35,889 nt of DNA from Nitrospirota bacterium (GTDB lineage Bacteria; Nitrospirota; Thermodesulfovibrionia; Thermodesulfovibrionales; UBA6898), in the NCBI GenBank assembly GCA_003252075.1, contig QKDO01000027.1:1-35889 (forward strand), given 5' to 3'. The translations under genes and the position numbers were made by a program. Below, in pieces: positions 14,576 through 22,756 of the stretch (position 1 is its first letter; each line of letters opens with the position of its first letter). A model generated the notes under the pieces. It ran no database searches. It was not told the origin of the DNA and was given only the letters and a program-made list of their open reading frames with translations.

Positions 14576-16579
14576 CTATGGGTACATCTGGACATAGGGA
14601 ACCTTCTTGAATTCCCAGGTGTGCGTTTCGGCGTTATACTTGGAATTGGTGAAGCACTTCCAGTTTGCGTCATCGATCTTGTTGAAGTCCCCGCGGTAGT
14701 AGTAGCCGGGGTACCGGGACTCTTCCCTGAAGAGAATATGGCGCGCATGTGCCTCGACCGACAGGATCCTGTGGTAGTTCTCAAAGCACCTGAGAAGCTC
14801 GTGGAGGTCTTTTGCGGCCATCTTTGCTGCGTCCTCTTTGAGCATTTCGAGCTTCTGGAGACCTGCCTCAAGCATGGTCTTCGAGGTCATATACCAGGTC
14901 GCAACGCCTCCGAAATACTCGTCAGCGATCTTCTGGAGTCTGAGCTGAAGAGACTTCGGCCCGATATAATTCGGATTGATCGTAGGATCAGTTGTGTATA
15001 CTTTGTACTTCTCATAGATCTCAAACGGCAGATAAAGCTCAGCCGCTATCTCATCAAGAGACATCTTCGGAGACGGCTTGTAGTCTGCATGGTCGAGTAT
15101 GTAGGCAAGTGCGGACTTTGCAGCGATCCTGCCCTCCGCATGGGAGCCTGAAGAGAACTTGTGACCGGATGCGCCGACAACGTCACCGGCCATGAAGAGC
15201 CCGGGAACCGTGGACATCCTGTTGTAACCCCAGCTGTAATGCTCAGGGGTGCCCGACAGGTCGCCAGGGCCACTTACCCAGAAGCCTGCGCAGCCTGCGT
15301 GTGACCCAAGGAGATACGGCTCGGTCGGCATGATTTCCGAGGGGGTCTTATCCGGCTCGGTATTTGTTGCGGCCCAGATGGATGCCTGTCCAATAGCCAT
15401 GTCAAGGAAGTCTTCCCATGCCTCTGCCTCAAGGTGCTTCATCTTCTTGGCGCCTTCTTTGTCTCCCAGCTTTTCCTTGAAGGCAGCACCCAATTCGGCC
15501 ATTGCCGTATGGGTGTTCATCAGGATCGGCCCCTTGCCGTCCTTCATGGCTCTCATCATCAGGTGGTTTCTGATGGCGGTGCCCATACCCTTTGCATAAT
15601 CGCCGTAACGCGCAACTGCATCGTCAAAATATTCCTTATTGGCGCAGTAGTCCTCACCAAAGCTGTCGGTTGCCTTTGCCTTGAAGAAGAGGAACCATGC
15701 GCCGACAGGGCCGTACCCGTCCTTAAATCTTGCTGGCACGAACCGGTTCTCCATAAGGGTGAGCTCAGCACCGGCCTGCATGCCGAAAGCATATCCTGAT
15801 CCGGCGCTAAATACAGGGTACCAGGTCCTTCCCATACCTTCACCGACCGACCTCGGCCTGAAGCAGTTAACTGCGCCTGCTGTCGCACAGATCATGGCCT
15901 TTGCCTTGAAGGAATAGATCTTGTTCTCTCTGGTGCTGAAGCCGATGGCTGCAGCCACATTCTTGCCATTGGTATCCATAACAGCCTTAACGATAAATAC
16001 CCTTTCGAAGTGGTTCTGTTCCATGCCGGTTTTTTCCCGGTTGGACTTAAGAGCCATCTTTGCCGCCTCTGCGACGATGACCTTGTAGGACTCGCCATTG
16101 ATCATGATCTGCCACTTTCCGGACCTGACCGGCGTTCCTCCGTCCTTCAGGCTCGCCTTGCCGGCATCTCTTGCCTGGAAGCCGTCAAGTGAGAAACCGT
16201 CGTCACCCTTCTTCCAGATAGGCAGTCCCCATTCTTCAAAGAGCTGAACGGAATTGTCAACGTGCCTGCCGAGGTCAAATACGAGGTCTTCCCTGATGAT
16301 GCCCATCAGGTCGTTTCTGACATACTTGACATAATCAGCAACCTTGTTCTCACCTACGTAAGTATTGATAGCTGACAGGCCCATTGCAACCGCGCCGCTT
16401 CTGTCCGTTGCGGCCTTGTCAACCATAACGACCTTCATGCCCTTCTCGTTTGCCCAGCGGCATGCCTCAAAAGCTGCGCCGCATCCAGCCATGCCTCCGC
16501 CCATGATCAGGAGATCGCATTCAACTTCGGTCACTGGGGGCTTCTGACAAAATGAAAACGTACAAGTTTCTTTTTCCAT
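14576..16579 (-). CDS. aprA: AprA, dissimilatory APS reductase alpha subunit
   Basis: A 667-residue FAD enzyme that reduces adenosine 5'-phosphosulfate to sulfite and AMP, or runs in reverse in sulfur oxidisers. The FAD fold is LLIMGGGMAGCGAAFEACRW near residues 24-43, followed by DRSGAVAMGLSAINTYVG. The substrate-pocket side shows YAFGMQAGAELTLMENRFVP and, later, GDVVGASGHKFSSGSHAEGR. The C-terminus VPYVQMYP is typical. Length is as in other AprA proteins (about 650-670). TAGGAGG precedes the ATG, only 12 bases after aprB stops. Together with AprB it forms the cytoplasmic heterodimer that receives electrons from QmoABC, encoded next. Confidence 0.97.
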   Translation of the reverse strand: MEKETCTFSFCQKPPVTEVECDLLIMGGGMAGCGAAFEACRWANEKGMKVVMVDKAATDRSGAVAMGLSAINTYVGENKVADYVKYVRNDLMGIIREDLVFDLGRHVDNSVQLFEEWGLPIWKKGDDGFSLDGFQARDAGKASLKDGGTPVRSGKWQIMINGESYKVIVAEAAKMALKSNREKTGMEQNHFERVFIVKAVMDTNGKNVAAAIGFSTRENKIYSFKAKAMICATAGAVNCFRPRSVGEGMGRTWYPVFSAGSGYAFGMQAGAELTLMENRFVPARFKDGYGPVGAWFLFFKAKATDSFGEDYCANKEYFDDAVARYGDYAKGMGTAIRNHLMMRAMKDGKGPILMNTHTAMAELGAAFKEKLGDKEGAKKMKHLEAEAWEDFLDMAIGQASIWAATNTEPDKTPSEIMPTEPYLLGSHAGCAGFWVSGPGDLSGTPEHYSWGYNRMSTVPGLFMAGDVVGASGHKFSSGSHAEGRIAAKSALAYILDHADYKPSPKMSLDEIAAELYLPFEIYEKYKVYTTDPTINPNYIGPKSLQLRLQKIADEYFGGVATWYMTSKTMLEAGLQKLEMLKEDAAKMAAKDLHELLRCFENYHRILSVEAHARHILFREESRYPGYYYRGDFNKIDDANWKCFTNSKYNAETHTWEFKKVPYVQMYP

Positions 16580-16591
16580 GTATATAGCCTC

Positions 16592-17011
16592 CTATTCTGT
16601 TCTTGCCGGCCCGTTGAAGAACCCGGGCTTCTTAAGGTTCGCAAAATCCGGTGTTGGCTTTCCTGCATAGGGATCAACAGAACCTTCAGCGGTTGTCCGG
16701 ATAGGGAACTTGAATCGCTTCAGGATACCGTTCCTGAATTTAATCGTCCACATGATGGAGTCAGTACCCCTCATAGGGATGTTGCTGGAACCCAGCGGAA
16801 CGAAGTCCGAATAGCCTCTGGTCTCGATCGCCTGCTGAGGGCAGATCTTTACGCAGTTGAAGCACTCCCAGCACTGCTCGGGCTCCTGATTATACGCCTT
16901 CATCTTTTCCCTGTCCAGGGCCATGAGATCATGAGGGCAGATATACTGACATGCAGTCTTATCCTGCGCCTTGCAACCGTCGCACTTCTCAGTGATAACA
17001 AAACTTGGCAT
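16592..17011 (-). CDS. aprB: AprB, dissimilatory APS reductase beta subunit
   Basis: A 139-residue ferredoxin-type subunit. Two [4Fe-4S] motifs are visible: CDGCKAQDKTACQYICP with the insertion typical of AprB, and CWECFNCVKICP. Clusters I and II, with very different potentials, carry electrons to the FAD of AprA. The C-terminal tail (FPIRTTAEGSVDPY onward) wraps around AprA in known structures. The start is supported by AGGAGG seven bases before the ATG. It is the first gene after the 212-base gap behind sat. That gap contains two inverted repeats and may contain a promoter. Confidence 0.97.
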   Translation of the reverse strand: MPSFVITEKCDGCKAQDKTACQYICPHDLMALDREKMKAYNQEPEQCWECFNCVKICPQQAIETRGYSDFVPLGSSNIPMRGTDSIMWTIKFRNGILKRFKFPIRTTAEGSVDPYAGKPTPDFANLKKPGFFNGPARTE

Positions 17012-17048
17012 ATCCCTAACCTCCTGTAAAAAATTTAAACATATAGTT

Positions 17049-17066
17049 TGCCTGAAACATCAGGCA
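17049..17066. repeat. Short palindrome in the aprB leader
   Basis: TGCCTGA-AACA-TCAGGCA is a perfect 7-bp inverted repeat with a 4-base centre, about 40 bases before the aprB start. It could be a small hairpin or a dimeric regulator site; no family consensus that I know matches it. Confidence 0.45.
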
Positions 17067-17110
17067 TGAAACGCGAACAGTACCTTTCACCCCCTCTCAA
17101 TCAGTGGTGA

Positions 17111-17152
17111 GTGGCTGGTGCCGTGCTCTTCTGCTGAAACTGCACCAGCCAC
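17111..17152 (-). repeat. Hairpin between sat and aprB
   Basis: GTGGCTGGTGC (17111-17121) and GCACCAGCCAC (17142-17152) form a perfect 11-bp stem with a 20-base loop, about 70 bases after the sat stop and 100 before aprB. No T-run follows on the minus strand. Very short open frames overlap it, but none is convincing. Confidence 0.65.
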
Positions 17153-17223
17153 AGACACTTCCTGTCATTTATGCACCTTCTGAGCATTTATGTGTCTTGA
17201 TCGCTACCTTCTCGGTCATGAAT

Positions 17224-18423
17224 CTATTTTTCAAGACTCTGATAATACTTAATCAGAATCTCAGCCACTTCAGGACGTGAGAATTCTTTGGGTGGTGCAA
17301 TACCCTTACCTAACATTTCACGAACCTTTGTACCTGAAAGCAGAACAAAGTCTTCTTTTTTATGATCAGGCGCTTCACACATCATCACAACCTTATTCAG
17401 TTTCTTCGAGTATGCAGTGTGGTCAGCTTTGAAGATTTCAATTTTAAGTGCACCAGCAGGTACTTCGTCGTCAAAGATTTTTTGCGCATCAAATGCTCCA
17501 TAGTGGTCACCTACACCCGCATGGTCGCGACCAACGATGAAGTGAGTTGCGCCCATGTTTTGACGGAATATAGCGTGCAATACACCTTCGCGCGGACCGG
17601 CATACAGCATATCAAAGCCGTAACCAGTAATCATTGCACTGTTGGGCGGGAAGTACAGCTCAACCATTTTACGAATCGCTGCATCACGAACAGGCGCCGG
17701 GATATCGCCCTTTTTCAGTTTACCAAGCAACATGTGAATAACCAGACCATCACAACCTAATCGCTTCATTGCCATGTGGCAAAGTTCTTCGTGAGCCAGA
17801 TGCATTGGGTTACGAGTCTGGAAGGCAACAACCTTCTTCCAGCCGCGCTCAGTAATTTCGTTACGAATTTCCACCGCAGTACGGAACGTGTCCGGAAATT
17901 CATTCTGGAAGTAAGAGAAGTTCAGTACTTTGATTGGACCAGAAAGACAGACTTTACCTTGAGCGTTGAATGCTTCAACACCGGGATGTGCTTCATCAGC
18001 CCTGGGACGGTAAACTTTTTGAGACATCAGCGCCATCTCTGCATCGCTGAATTCCTCAACCGCGGCAACATCCATAACTGCAAGGACGGGATTGCCTTCA
18101 ATATTTGGATCTTTAAGTGCAATGCGATCGCCCGCCTTGATTGAGCCTGCACCTTTAACCAGGTTTAAAATTGGCGTAGGCCAGAACAAACCAGATGTTG
18201 TTTTCATATCTGTAGCAACAGACAGAGCATCAGCTTTATTCATGTAGCCTGTTAATGGGTTGAAGTAACCACCACCCATCATAACTGCGTTAGCAGCAGT
18301 AGCTGAACTCACAACAATAGAAGGCAGCCTCTCCGCTTCTTTCTGCAGGGCTTCATTTGCAGCCGTATCATATACAAATAGTGGATTTAGTTCGTCTGAA
18401 CCATGTGGTTTAATTAAAGACAT
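17224..18423 (-). CDS. sat: Sat, dissimilatory ATP sulfurylase
   Basis: A 399-residue sulfate adenylyltransferase: ATP + sulfate = APS + PPi. The active-site motifs are intact: FQTRNPMHLAHEE (QxRNP and the His pair) and FIVGRDHAGVGDHYG, plus SGTKVREML near the C-terminus. There is no APS-kinase domain, so it is the stand-alone dissimilatory type. The N-terminus MSLIKPHGSDELNPLFVYD strongly recalls Sat of gammaproteobacterial sulfur oxidisers such as purple sulfur bacteria. Codon use agrees: this gene favours GGT, CGT, GTT, ACT and CAA, whereas apr and qmo favour GGC, AAG and GAG. One 60-base line here (17281-17340) has 25 G+C against 31 in aprA (15061-15120). A later transfer into the cluster is therefore likely but unproven. 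AGGAGGAAG precedes the ATG. Confidence 0.96.
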   Translation of the reverse strand: MSLIKPHGSDELNPLFVYDTAANEALQKEAERLPSIVVSSATAANAVMMGGGYFNPLTGYMNKADALSVATDMKTTSGLFWPTPILNLVKGAGSIKAGDRIALKDPNIEGNPVLAVMDVAAVEEFSDAEMALMSQKVYRPRADEAHPGVEAFNAQGKVCLSGPIKVLNFSYFQNEFPDTFRTAVEIRNEITERGWKKVVAFQTRNPMHLAHEELCHMAMKRLGCDGLVIHMLLGKLKKGDIPAPVRDAAIRKMVELYFPPNSAMITGYGFDMLYAGPREGVLHAIFRQNMGATHFIVGRDHAGVGDHYGAFDAQKIFDDEVPAGALKIEIFKADHTAYSKKLNKVVMMCEAPDHKKEDFVLLSGTKVREMLGKGIAPPKEFSRPEVAEILIKYYQSLEK

Positions 18424-18464
18424 AGTACTTCCTCCTGTTTAGGTTTTATATGCTAATGCAAAGG

Positions 18465-19115
18465 TTATTTCAGATCAAGGGCTTTACAGACCTTGACAAA
18501 TATCTCATCGATCGTCCCGGAACCGCCGTCAACCGCCTTCAGAATGCCCTTTTTTCCGTAATAATCGATGAGCGGTGCAGTTTGGGCACTATAGACGTCG
18601 AGACGCTTCTTGATCGTTTCTTCCTTGTCGTCGTCCCTCTGGAACAGTTCTCCGCCGCATTTATCACAGATCTTATCTTTTTTCGATGCATTGAAGTAGA
18701 CATTGAACATCTGACCGCAGGCCTTGCATGTTCTCCTGCCGGTAAGCCTCTTCATAAGGCTCTCAAAAGGAACATCTACGCTAAGCGCAGCAGTGAGCGA
18801 CATGTTCAACTTGCCGAGCATGATATCAAGGGCCTCTGCCTGCTTGGTATTCCTCGGAAATCCGTCCAGGATATAGCCTTTCTTGCAGTCATCCTGTTTA
18901 AGCCTTTCTTCAACCATGCCGAGCACAACACTGTCAGGCACAAGTTCTCCCTTGTCCATGACCGCTTTTGCTTCCTTGCCAAGCGCTGTCCCCGCTGCAA
19001 CAGCAGCCCTCAACAGATCGCCTGTAGATATCTGCGGGATAGCGTTTTTCTCTATGATCTTTTTTGCCTGTGTTCCCTTACCGGCGCCAGGCGCTCCGAG
19101 CAGTACCAACCTCAT
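18465..19115 (-). CDS. adk: Adenylate kinase (zinc-type)
   Basis: A 216-residue adenylate kinase: AMP + ATP = 2 ADP. The P-loop is LLGAPGAGKGTQAKKI (residues 5-20), the AMP site ISTGDLLRAAV and the motif ILDGFPRNTKQAEAL. The LID holds four cysteines in CKACGQMF and CDKCGG, a structural zinc site seen in many Gram-positive and anaerobic bacteria. It is the first gene of the sulfate-activation unit, 41 bases ahead of sat, behind a sigma-70-like promoter. In this position it recycles the AMP made by APS reductase, so it serves the pathway as well as general metabolism. GAGGAGG lies before the ATG. Confidence 0.96.
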   Translation of the reverse strand: MRLVLLGAPGAGKGTQAKKIIEKNAIPQISTGDLLRAAVAAGTALGKEAKAVMDKGELVPDSVVLGMVEERLKQDDCKKGYILDGFPRNTKQAEALDIMLGKLNMSLTAALSVDVPFESLMKRLTGRRTCKACGQMFNVYFNASKKDKICDKCGGELFQRDDDKEETIKKRLDVYSAQTAPLIDYYGKKGILKAVDGGSGTIDEIFVKVCKALDLK

Positions 19116-19215
19116 GCAGCCTCCTCATGTATTACCTATATTTACTCTCAGGAAAACCAAAACCGTTGATTTAGACACATTAGTGACGGCGGTTTGAACT
19201 AGTTGAAACCCTATA

Positions 19216-19245
19216 ACTATATAGCCCCGCATTTTTTTTAGTCAA
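19216..19245 (-). promoter_or_regulatory. Sigma-70-like promoter of the adk-sat-apr-qmo cluster
   Basis: On the minus strand TTGACT (19245-19240) is followed 18 bases later by TATAGT (19221-19216); TATATA at 16 bases is an overlapping alternative. An A-run lies in the spacer and the region upstream is AT-rich, as in strong promoters. Transcription from about 19209 would give a leader of roughly 94 bases before adk. Confidence 0.6.
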
Positions 19246-19328
19246 ATTCATATTTTTGATACATAGATAAAATTTACTTATTTTATGCAGGATATCTTCG
19301 CAGCACACCTTTGAGCTACCCTTTTAAA

Positions 19329-19925
19329 TTACTCAAGCATCCGCTTTATATATGAATAGAGTTTCTTCATTGCTCTTCCCCTGTGGCTCAAAACGTCCTT
19401 TTCAGAATCAGCCATTTCGGCAAACGTACGGTCATGGCCCAGGGGGTAGAATATGGGGTCATACCCGAAACCGTTAGATCCTTTTGGTCTTTTTCCTATC
19501 GTGCCCTTGACGACCCCGGTAAAGGTCTTGCTCCTTCCGTCAGGAAGGGCTAGGGCAATGCAGCACACAAAACGGGCCGTTCTGCTTCTTGGGTCATCAA
19601 TATCTCTCAGCTCTTTAAGCACTTTTTTCATATTGCGGCTGTCATTGGCATCTCGCCCTGCATAGCGGGCAGAATAAACGCCCGGGGCCCTGCCGAGGGA
19701 CTCAACCTCGAGACCCGAATCATCAGCGAGGGCAGGGCAACCGGTATAACATGCTACTTGAACAGCTTTTTTTATTGCATTTTGCCTGAAGGTCCTGCCG
19801 TCCTCTATTACCTCCGGGCAATCGGGAAAGGCATCCAGTGTCTGAAAAACTACGGGATAGCTGACAAACATTCTTGTCAACTCATCTGCCTTTTTACTGT
19901 TTCGCGTTGCAAGCACGATATTCAT
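19329..19925 (-). CDS. rdgB: RdgB/HAM1-type non-canonical purine NTP pyrophosphatase
   Basis: A 198-residue house-cleaning enzyme that hydrolyses XTP, ITP and dITP to monophosphates and PPi. Signature motifs: MNIVLATRNSKKADEL at the N-terminus, ALADDSGLEVESLGRAPGVY (residues 64-83), GSNGFGYDPIFYP and, near the end, LSHRGRAMKKL. Length is typical (about 200). AAGGAGGC precedes the ATG at 19925. It points the same way as adk but is separated from it by 213 bases containing the adk promoter, so it is probably a separate unit. Confidence 0.95.
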   Translation of the reverse strand: MNIVLATRNSKKADELTRMFVSYPVVFQTLDAFPDCPEVIEDGRTFRQNAIKKAVQVACYTGCPALADDSGLEVESLGRAPGVYSARYAGRDANDSRNMKKVLKELRDIDDPRSRTARFVCCIALALPDGRSKTFTGVVKGTIGKRPKGSNGFGYDPIFYPLGHDRTFAEMADSEKDVLSHRGRAMKKLYSYIKRMLE

Positions 19926-20011
19926 GATGTGCCTCCTTGATAAGCTTGGAAGTAACTTTGGTCCTCCCCGCCTCTTCTACCGTTTCACGTACCGCGGCAA
20001 GGTGATATTGT

Positions 20012-20464
20012 ATGTTAATTATTGAAAAACATGAAAGGCTTTTGTTAGTATTTCCAATGTCCGAGGAACCGAGAAGTGCTGGGCTCCTTTTGAGAACAGC
20101 AGCAAAAGTTCTTGATTTTATTCTTATAGCAGCAGTTGTTGAAATAATACCGAGAGCAGGGTTTCTTGCAGGTCTTGCCTATCTCCTCCTGAGCGACGGA
20201 TTGTTTGACGGAAGGAGCATTGGCAAGAAACTGATCAAGCTTAAAGTCGTTTCTTCCGAAACCCGGCAGCCCTGCACGTTCAGGGATTCGATCCTGAGGA
20301 ACAGCACCTTTGCCTTAGGTTACCTTCTCTGGCTTATCCCCTGGATAGGATGGATATTTATAGTTATTATTTCTGCGCTGGAGCTTGTACTAATCCTCGG
20401 AAGTGAAGAGGGAAAACGTCTCGGCGACGAATTCGCCAAGACGTCAGTAATCGAAGAAACCTGA
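20012..20464 (+). CDS. RDD-family membrane protein
   Basis: A 150-residue protein of the RDD family with about three membrane segments: FILIAAVVEIIPRAGFLAGL, a short one around LLLSDGLFDG, and GYLLWLIPWIGWIFIVIISA. The family mark is the Arg near the first helix (LLRTAAKVLDF) and the Asp pair further on (GDEFAKTSV). Some RDD proteins are ion transporters; the function here is unknown. Two starts compete. ATG at 20012 has AAGGTGA seven bases before it. ATG at 20057 (MSEEPRSAG) gives a more typical RDD N-terminus and lies five bases after a possible -10 box (TTGAAA 20022-20027, 18 bases, TAGTAT 20046-20051). It precedes mreB by 20 bases and may be co-transcribed with it. Confidence 0.8.
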   Translation: MLIIEKHERLLLVFPMSEEPRSAGLLLRTAAKVLDFILIAAVVEIIPRAGFLAGLAYLLLSDGLFDGRSIGKKLIKLKVVSSETRQPCTFRDSILRNSTFALGYLLWLIPWIGWIFIVIISALELVLILGSEEGKRLGDEFAKTSVIEET

Positions 20465-20484
20465 CGCCACATTGAGGAGTCATC

Positions 20485-21516
20485 ATGTTATTCCATAATA
20501 TACTGGGACTGTTTTCAAATGATCTTGCAATAGACCTCGGCACAGCAAACACACTCGTTTATGTGAAGGGACGCGGCATTGTCTGCGACGAGCCTTCTGT
20601 CGTCGTTATACGAAAGGACAATAAGAAAACAGTGGCAGTCGGCGTAGAAGCAAAACGGATGCTCGGTAAGACACCGGCCAATATCATGGCAATCAGGCCG
20701 ATGAAAGACGGCGTCATCGCAGACTTCGATGCGACCGGCGAAATGTTGAAGTATTTTATCAAGAAAGTGCATAACCGCCGGAGCTTTGTTTCTCCGCGAG
20801 TCATTATCGGCGTGCCTTCGGGAATCACCCAAGTCGAACAAAGGGCGGTGAAAGATGCGGCAGAGGCCTCAGGCGCGCGCGAGGTCTACCTCATCGAGGA
20901 ACCTATGGCTGCCGCTATCGGGGTCGGCCTCCCTGTTGGGGAACCCTCAGGCAATATGATTGTTGACGTCGGCGGTGGGACAACCGATGTTGCTGTGATC
21001 TCACTTGACGGTGTCGTATACAGCAAAGCTGTCCGCGTTGGCGGAGACAAGATGGATGAGGCGATCATGGCATATATAAAACGAAGGTACAATCTCATGA
21101 TCGGCGATGCGACATCCGAGCAGATCAAGATAGACCTTGGCTCGGCCTACAGCTCTGACGGCCAGGAAAAGAGGGCCATGGATATCAAGGGCAGGGACCT
21201 GATTTCCGGCATCCCCAAGACAATTACCATTAATGAGGATGAAATCCGCGAGGCCCTGTCTGAACCGGTCAACATCATTCTCGATACGATTCGGGTCGCC
21301 TTGGAGAACACACCGCCTGAGCTTGCTGCAGACATCGTTGACAGGGGGATTGTGCTTGCCGGTGGGGGAGCACTTCTCAGAGGCCTTGACTTGCTTATTA
21401 AGCAGGAGACGAACCTTCCGGTTATCGTTGCAGAAAATCCCTTGAAGGCTGTCGTGCAGGGTGTCGGCAAAATGCTGGATGAGCTCGAACTGCTCAGAAG
21501 AGTCGCTATCACCTAG
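20485..21516 (+). CDS. mreB: MreB, actin-like rod-shape protein
   Basis: A 343-residue bacterial actin. The phosphate-1 motif is [13 protein letters not shown], phosphate-2 is [16 protein letters not shown] and the adenosine motif is [15 protein letters not shown]. It polymerises with ATP at the inner membrane and guides the elongasome in peptidoglycan synthesis. The N-terminus [12 protein letters not shown] is the amphipathic membrane-contact helix. GAGGAG lies before the ATG. It is the first gene of mreB-mreC-mreD-mrdA-rodA, the full cell-elongation operon, so the organism is expected to be rod-shaped or curved. Confidence 0.97.
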   Translation: MLFHNILGLFSNDLAIDLGTANTLVYVKGRGIVCDEPSVVVIRKDNKKTVAVGVEAKRMLGKTPANIMAIRPMKDGVIADFDATGEMLKYFIKKVHNRRSFVSPRVIIGVPSGITQVEQRAVKDAAEASGAREVYLIEEPMAAAIGVGLPVGEPSGNMIVDVGGGTTDVAVISLDGVVYSKAVRVGGDKMDEAIMAYIKRRYNLMIGDATSEQIKIDLGSAYSSDGQEKRAMDIKGRDLISGIPKTITINEDEIREALSEPVNIILDTIRVALENTPPELAADIVDRGIVLAGGGALLRGLDLLIKQETNLPVIVAENPLKAVVQGVGKMLDELELLRRVAIT

Positions 21517-21524
21517 TCATTGGG

Positions 21525-22304
21525 ATGCTCAAAAAGAGGACCATTTTTTTTCTCCTTGTTATAGTCATTCTCTTTTCCGTCATGACCTACCAAGGCAGGA
21601 AGGGACATTCCCTGACAAGTTCTCCTCTTGCGTGGCTGATTAACAGCATGTCTTCGGCAATAACATCGACAACCGCTGCAATTACGCGGCCGTTCAAGGA
21701 GATCGCCCTCAGGAATGAGGAAAACCGGTCGCTACGCAAGCAGATCGACGAACTCCTCCTTGAACAGACGAGATATCAGAATGCGCTTTTCGAAAACAAA
21801 AGGCTCAGGGACCTCTTGAAGCTGCGTGATACCTGGAAAGAAGCCATTACTGCTGCGCGCATAATTGGACGGGGAGCAAATTACTGGTCACAAACCTTCA
21901 TTATCGACAAAGGTCTTCAAGACGGCATCGTAAAAGATGCTGTCGCGATCACGCCGAAAGGACTGGCAGGAAAGATCTTCAATGTTTCACCGTCGTACGC
22001 AAGCCTGCTCCTTGTCACAGATATTAACTTCTCGGCCTCGGTCAGGATGCAGGAGAGCAGAAAAGAAGGAGTACTGTCCGGGACAGGCACAACCAAGACC
22101 GTCTTAAAATACATCCCCCCTGAAGAGGAGATTAAGACCGGAGAGGTCGTCATAACGTCAGGACTTGATCGTTTATTCCCTCCGGGCATACCCATAGGAT
22201 ATGTCTCAAAGGTCGACCGTCAGGGTACCGGCTACTTTCAGAATATTGAGGTCATTCCCTTTGCTGACAATTCACGGATAGAAGAAGTCCTCATCATCAG
22301 ATGA
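21525..22304 (+). CDS. mreC: MreC, rod-shape-determining protein
   Basis: A 259-residue bitopic protein: an N-terminal membrane anchor (TIFFLLVIVILFSVMTY), a coiled coil over roughly residues 60-105 (EIALRNEENRSLRKQIDELL), then the two beta-barrel domains in the periplasm (VITSGLDRLFPPGIPIGYVS is the usual signature). It links MreB to PBP2 and RodA and activates PBP2. It starts eight bases after mreB and ends in a 4-base ATGA overlap with mreD. Confidence 0.93.
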   Translation: MLKKRTIFFLLVIVILFSVMTYQGRKGHSLTSSPLAWLINSMSSAITSTTAAITRPFKEIALRNEENRSLRKQIDELLLEQTRYQNALFENKRLRDLLKLRDTWKEAITAARIIGRGANYWSQTFIIDKGLQDGIVKDAVAITPKGLAGKIFNVSPSYASLLLVTDINFSASVRMQESRKEGVLSGTGTTKTVLKYIPPEEEIKTGEVVITSGLDRLFPPGIPIGYVSKVDRQGTGYFQNIEVIPFADNSRIEEVLIIR

Positions 22305-22756
22305 TGTATGTGGCATGGGCATTAGCCGTAGTTCTTGCCTTTTTGCTCCAGGCAAAGATCTCTCTCATCTCGATCGTTCCGAATGTCTCGGTTCTGCTTG
22401 CATACTATGCCGGCATGAAATACGGGGAGACGAGAGGAATGATTGCCGGCCTCATCATTGGCGGCGTTGAGGACAGCCTTTCCGCCTCAATCATAGGACC
22501 TAACATGCTGGGCAAAGCACTTGCCGGCTTTTTTCCCTCCTTCTTCCTTTCCGGAGGTTTTTTTATCTGGACACCGCTCTTTGGCATCCTGGGTGCGTTC
22601 TTGCTCACTATGATTGATAATACGGTCGTCTTTTCCACGCTCGGCATATTTGATAGACCCCCGACCAGCCCGTCGTCAGCGCTGCGCATTGCTATCATGC
22701 AGTCATTGATTAATGCTGCTGCCGGCATGTTTATACGGCCCCCTCATGCAGACTGA
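22301..22756 (+). CDS. mreD: MreD, rod-shape-determining membrane protein
   Basis: A 151-residue hydrophobic protein with four to five membrane segments (VAWALAVVLAFLLQA, VSVLLAYYAGMKYG, ALAGFFPSFFLSGG, FGILGAFLLTMID). Sequence conservation in MreD is low and the call rests on size, hydrophobicity and position between mreC and mrdA. It overlaps mreC by four bases and mrdA by eleven, so the three are translationally coupled. Confidence 0.88.
   Translation: MMYVAWALAVVLAFLLQAKISLISIVPNVSVLLAYYAGMKYGETRGMIAGLIIGGVEDSLSASIIGPNMLGKALAGFFPSFFLSGGFFIWTPLFGILGAFLLTMIDNTVVFSTLGIFDRPPTSPSSALRIAIMQSLINAAAGMFIRPPHAD

Noticed and set aside
17111-17223. Very short open frames (16-28 codons) between sat and aprB
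   Set aside because: They overlap each other and the 11-bp hairpin, lack ribosome-binding sites, and no reading is clearly protein-like.
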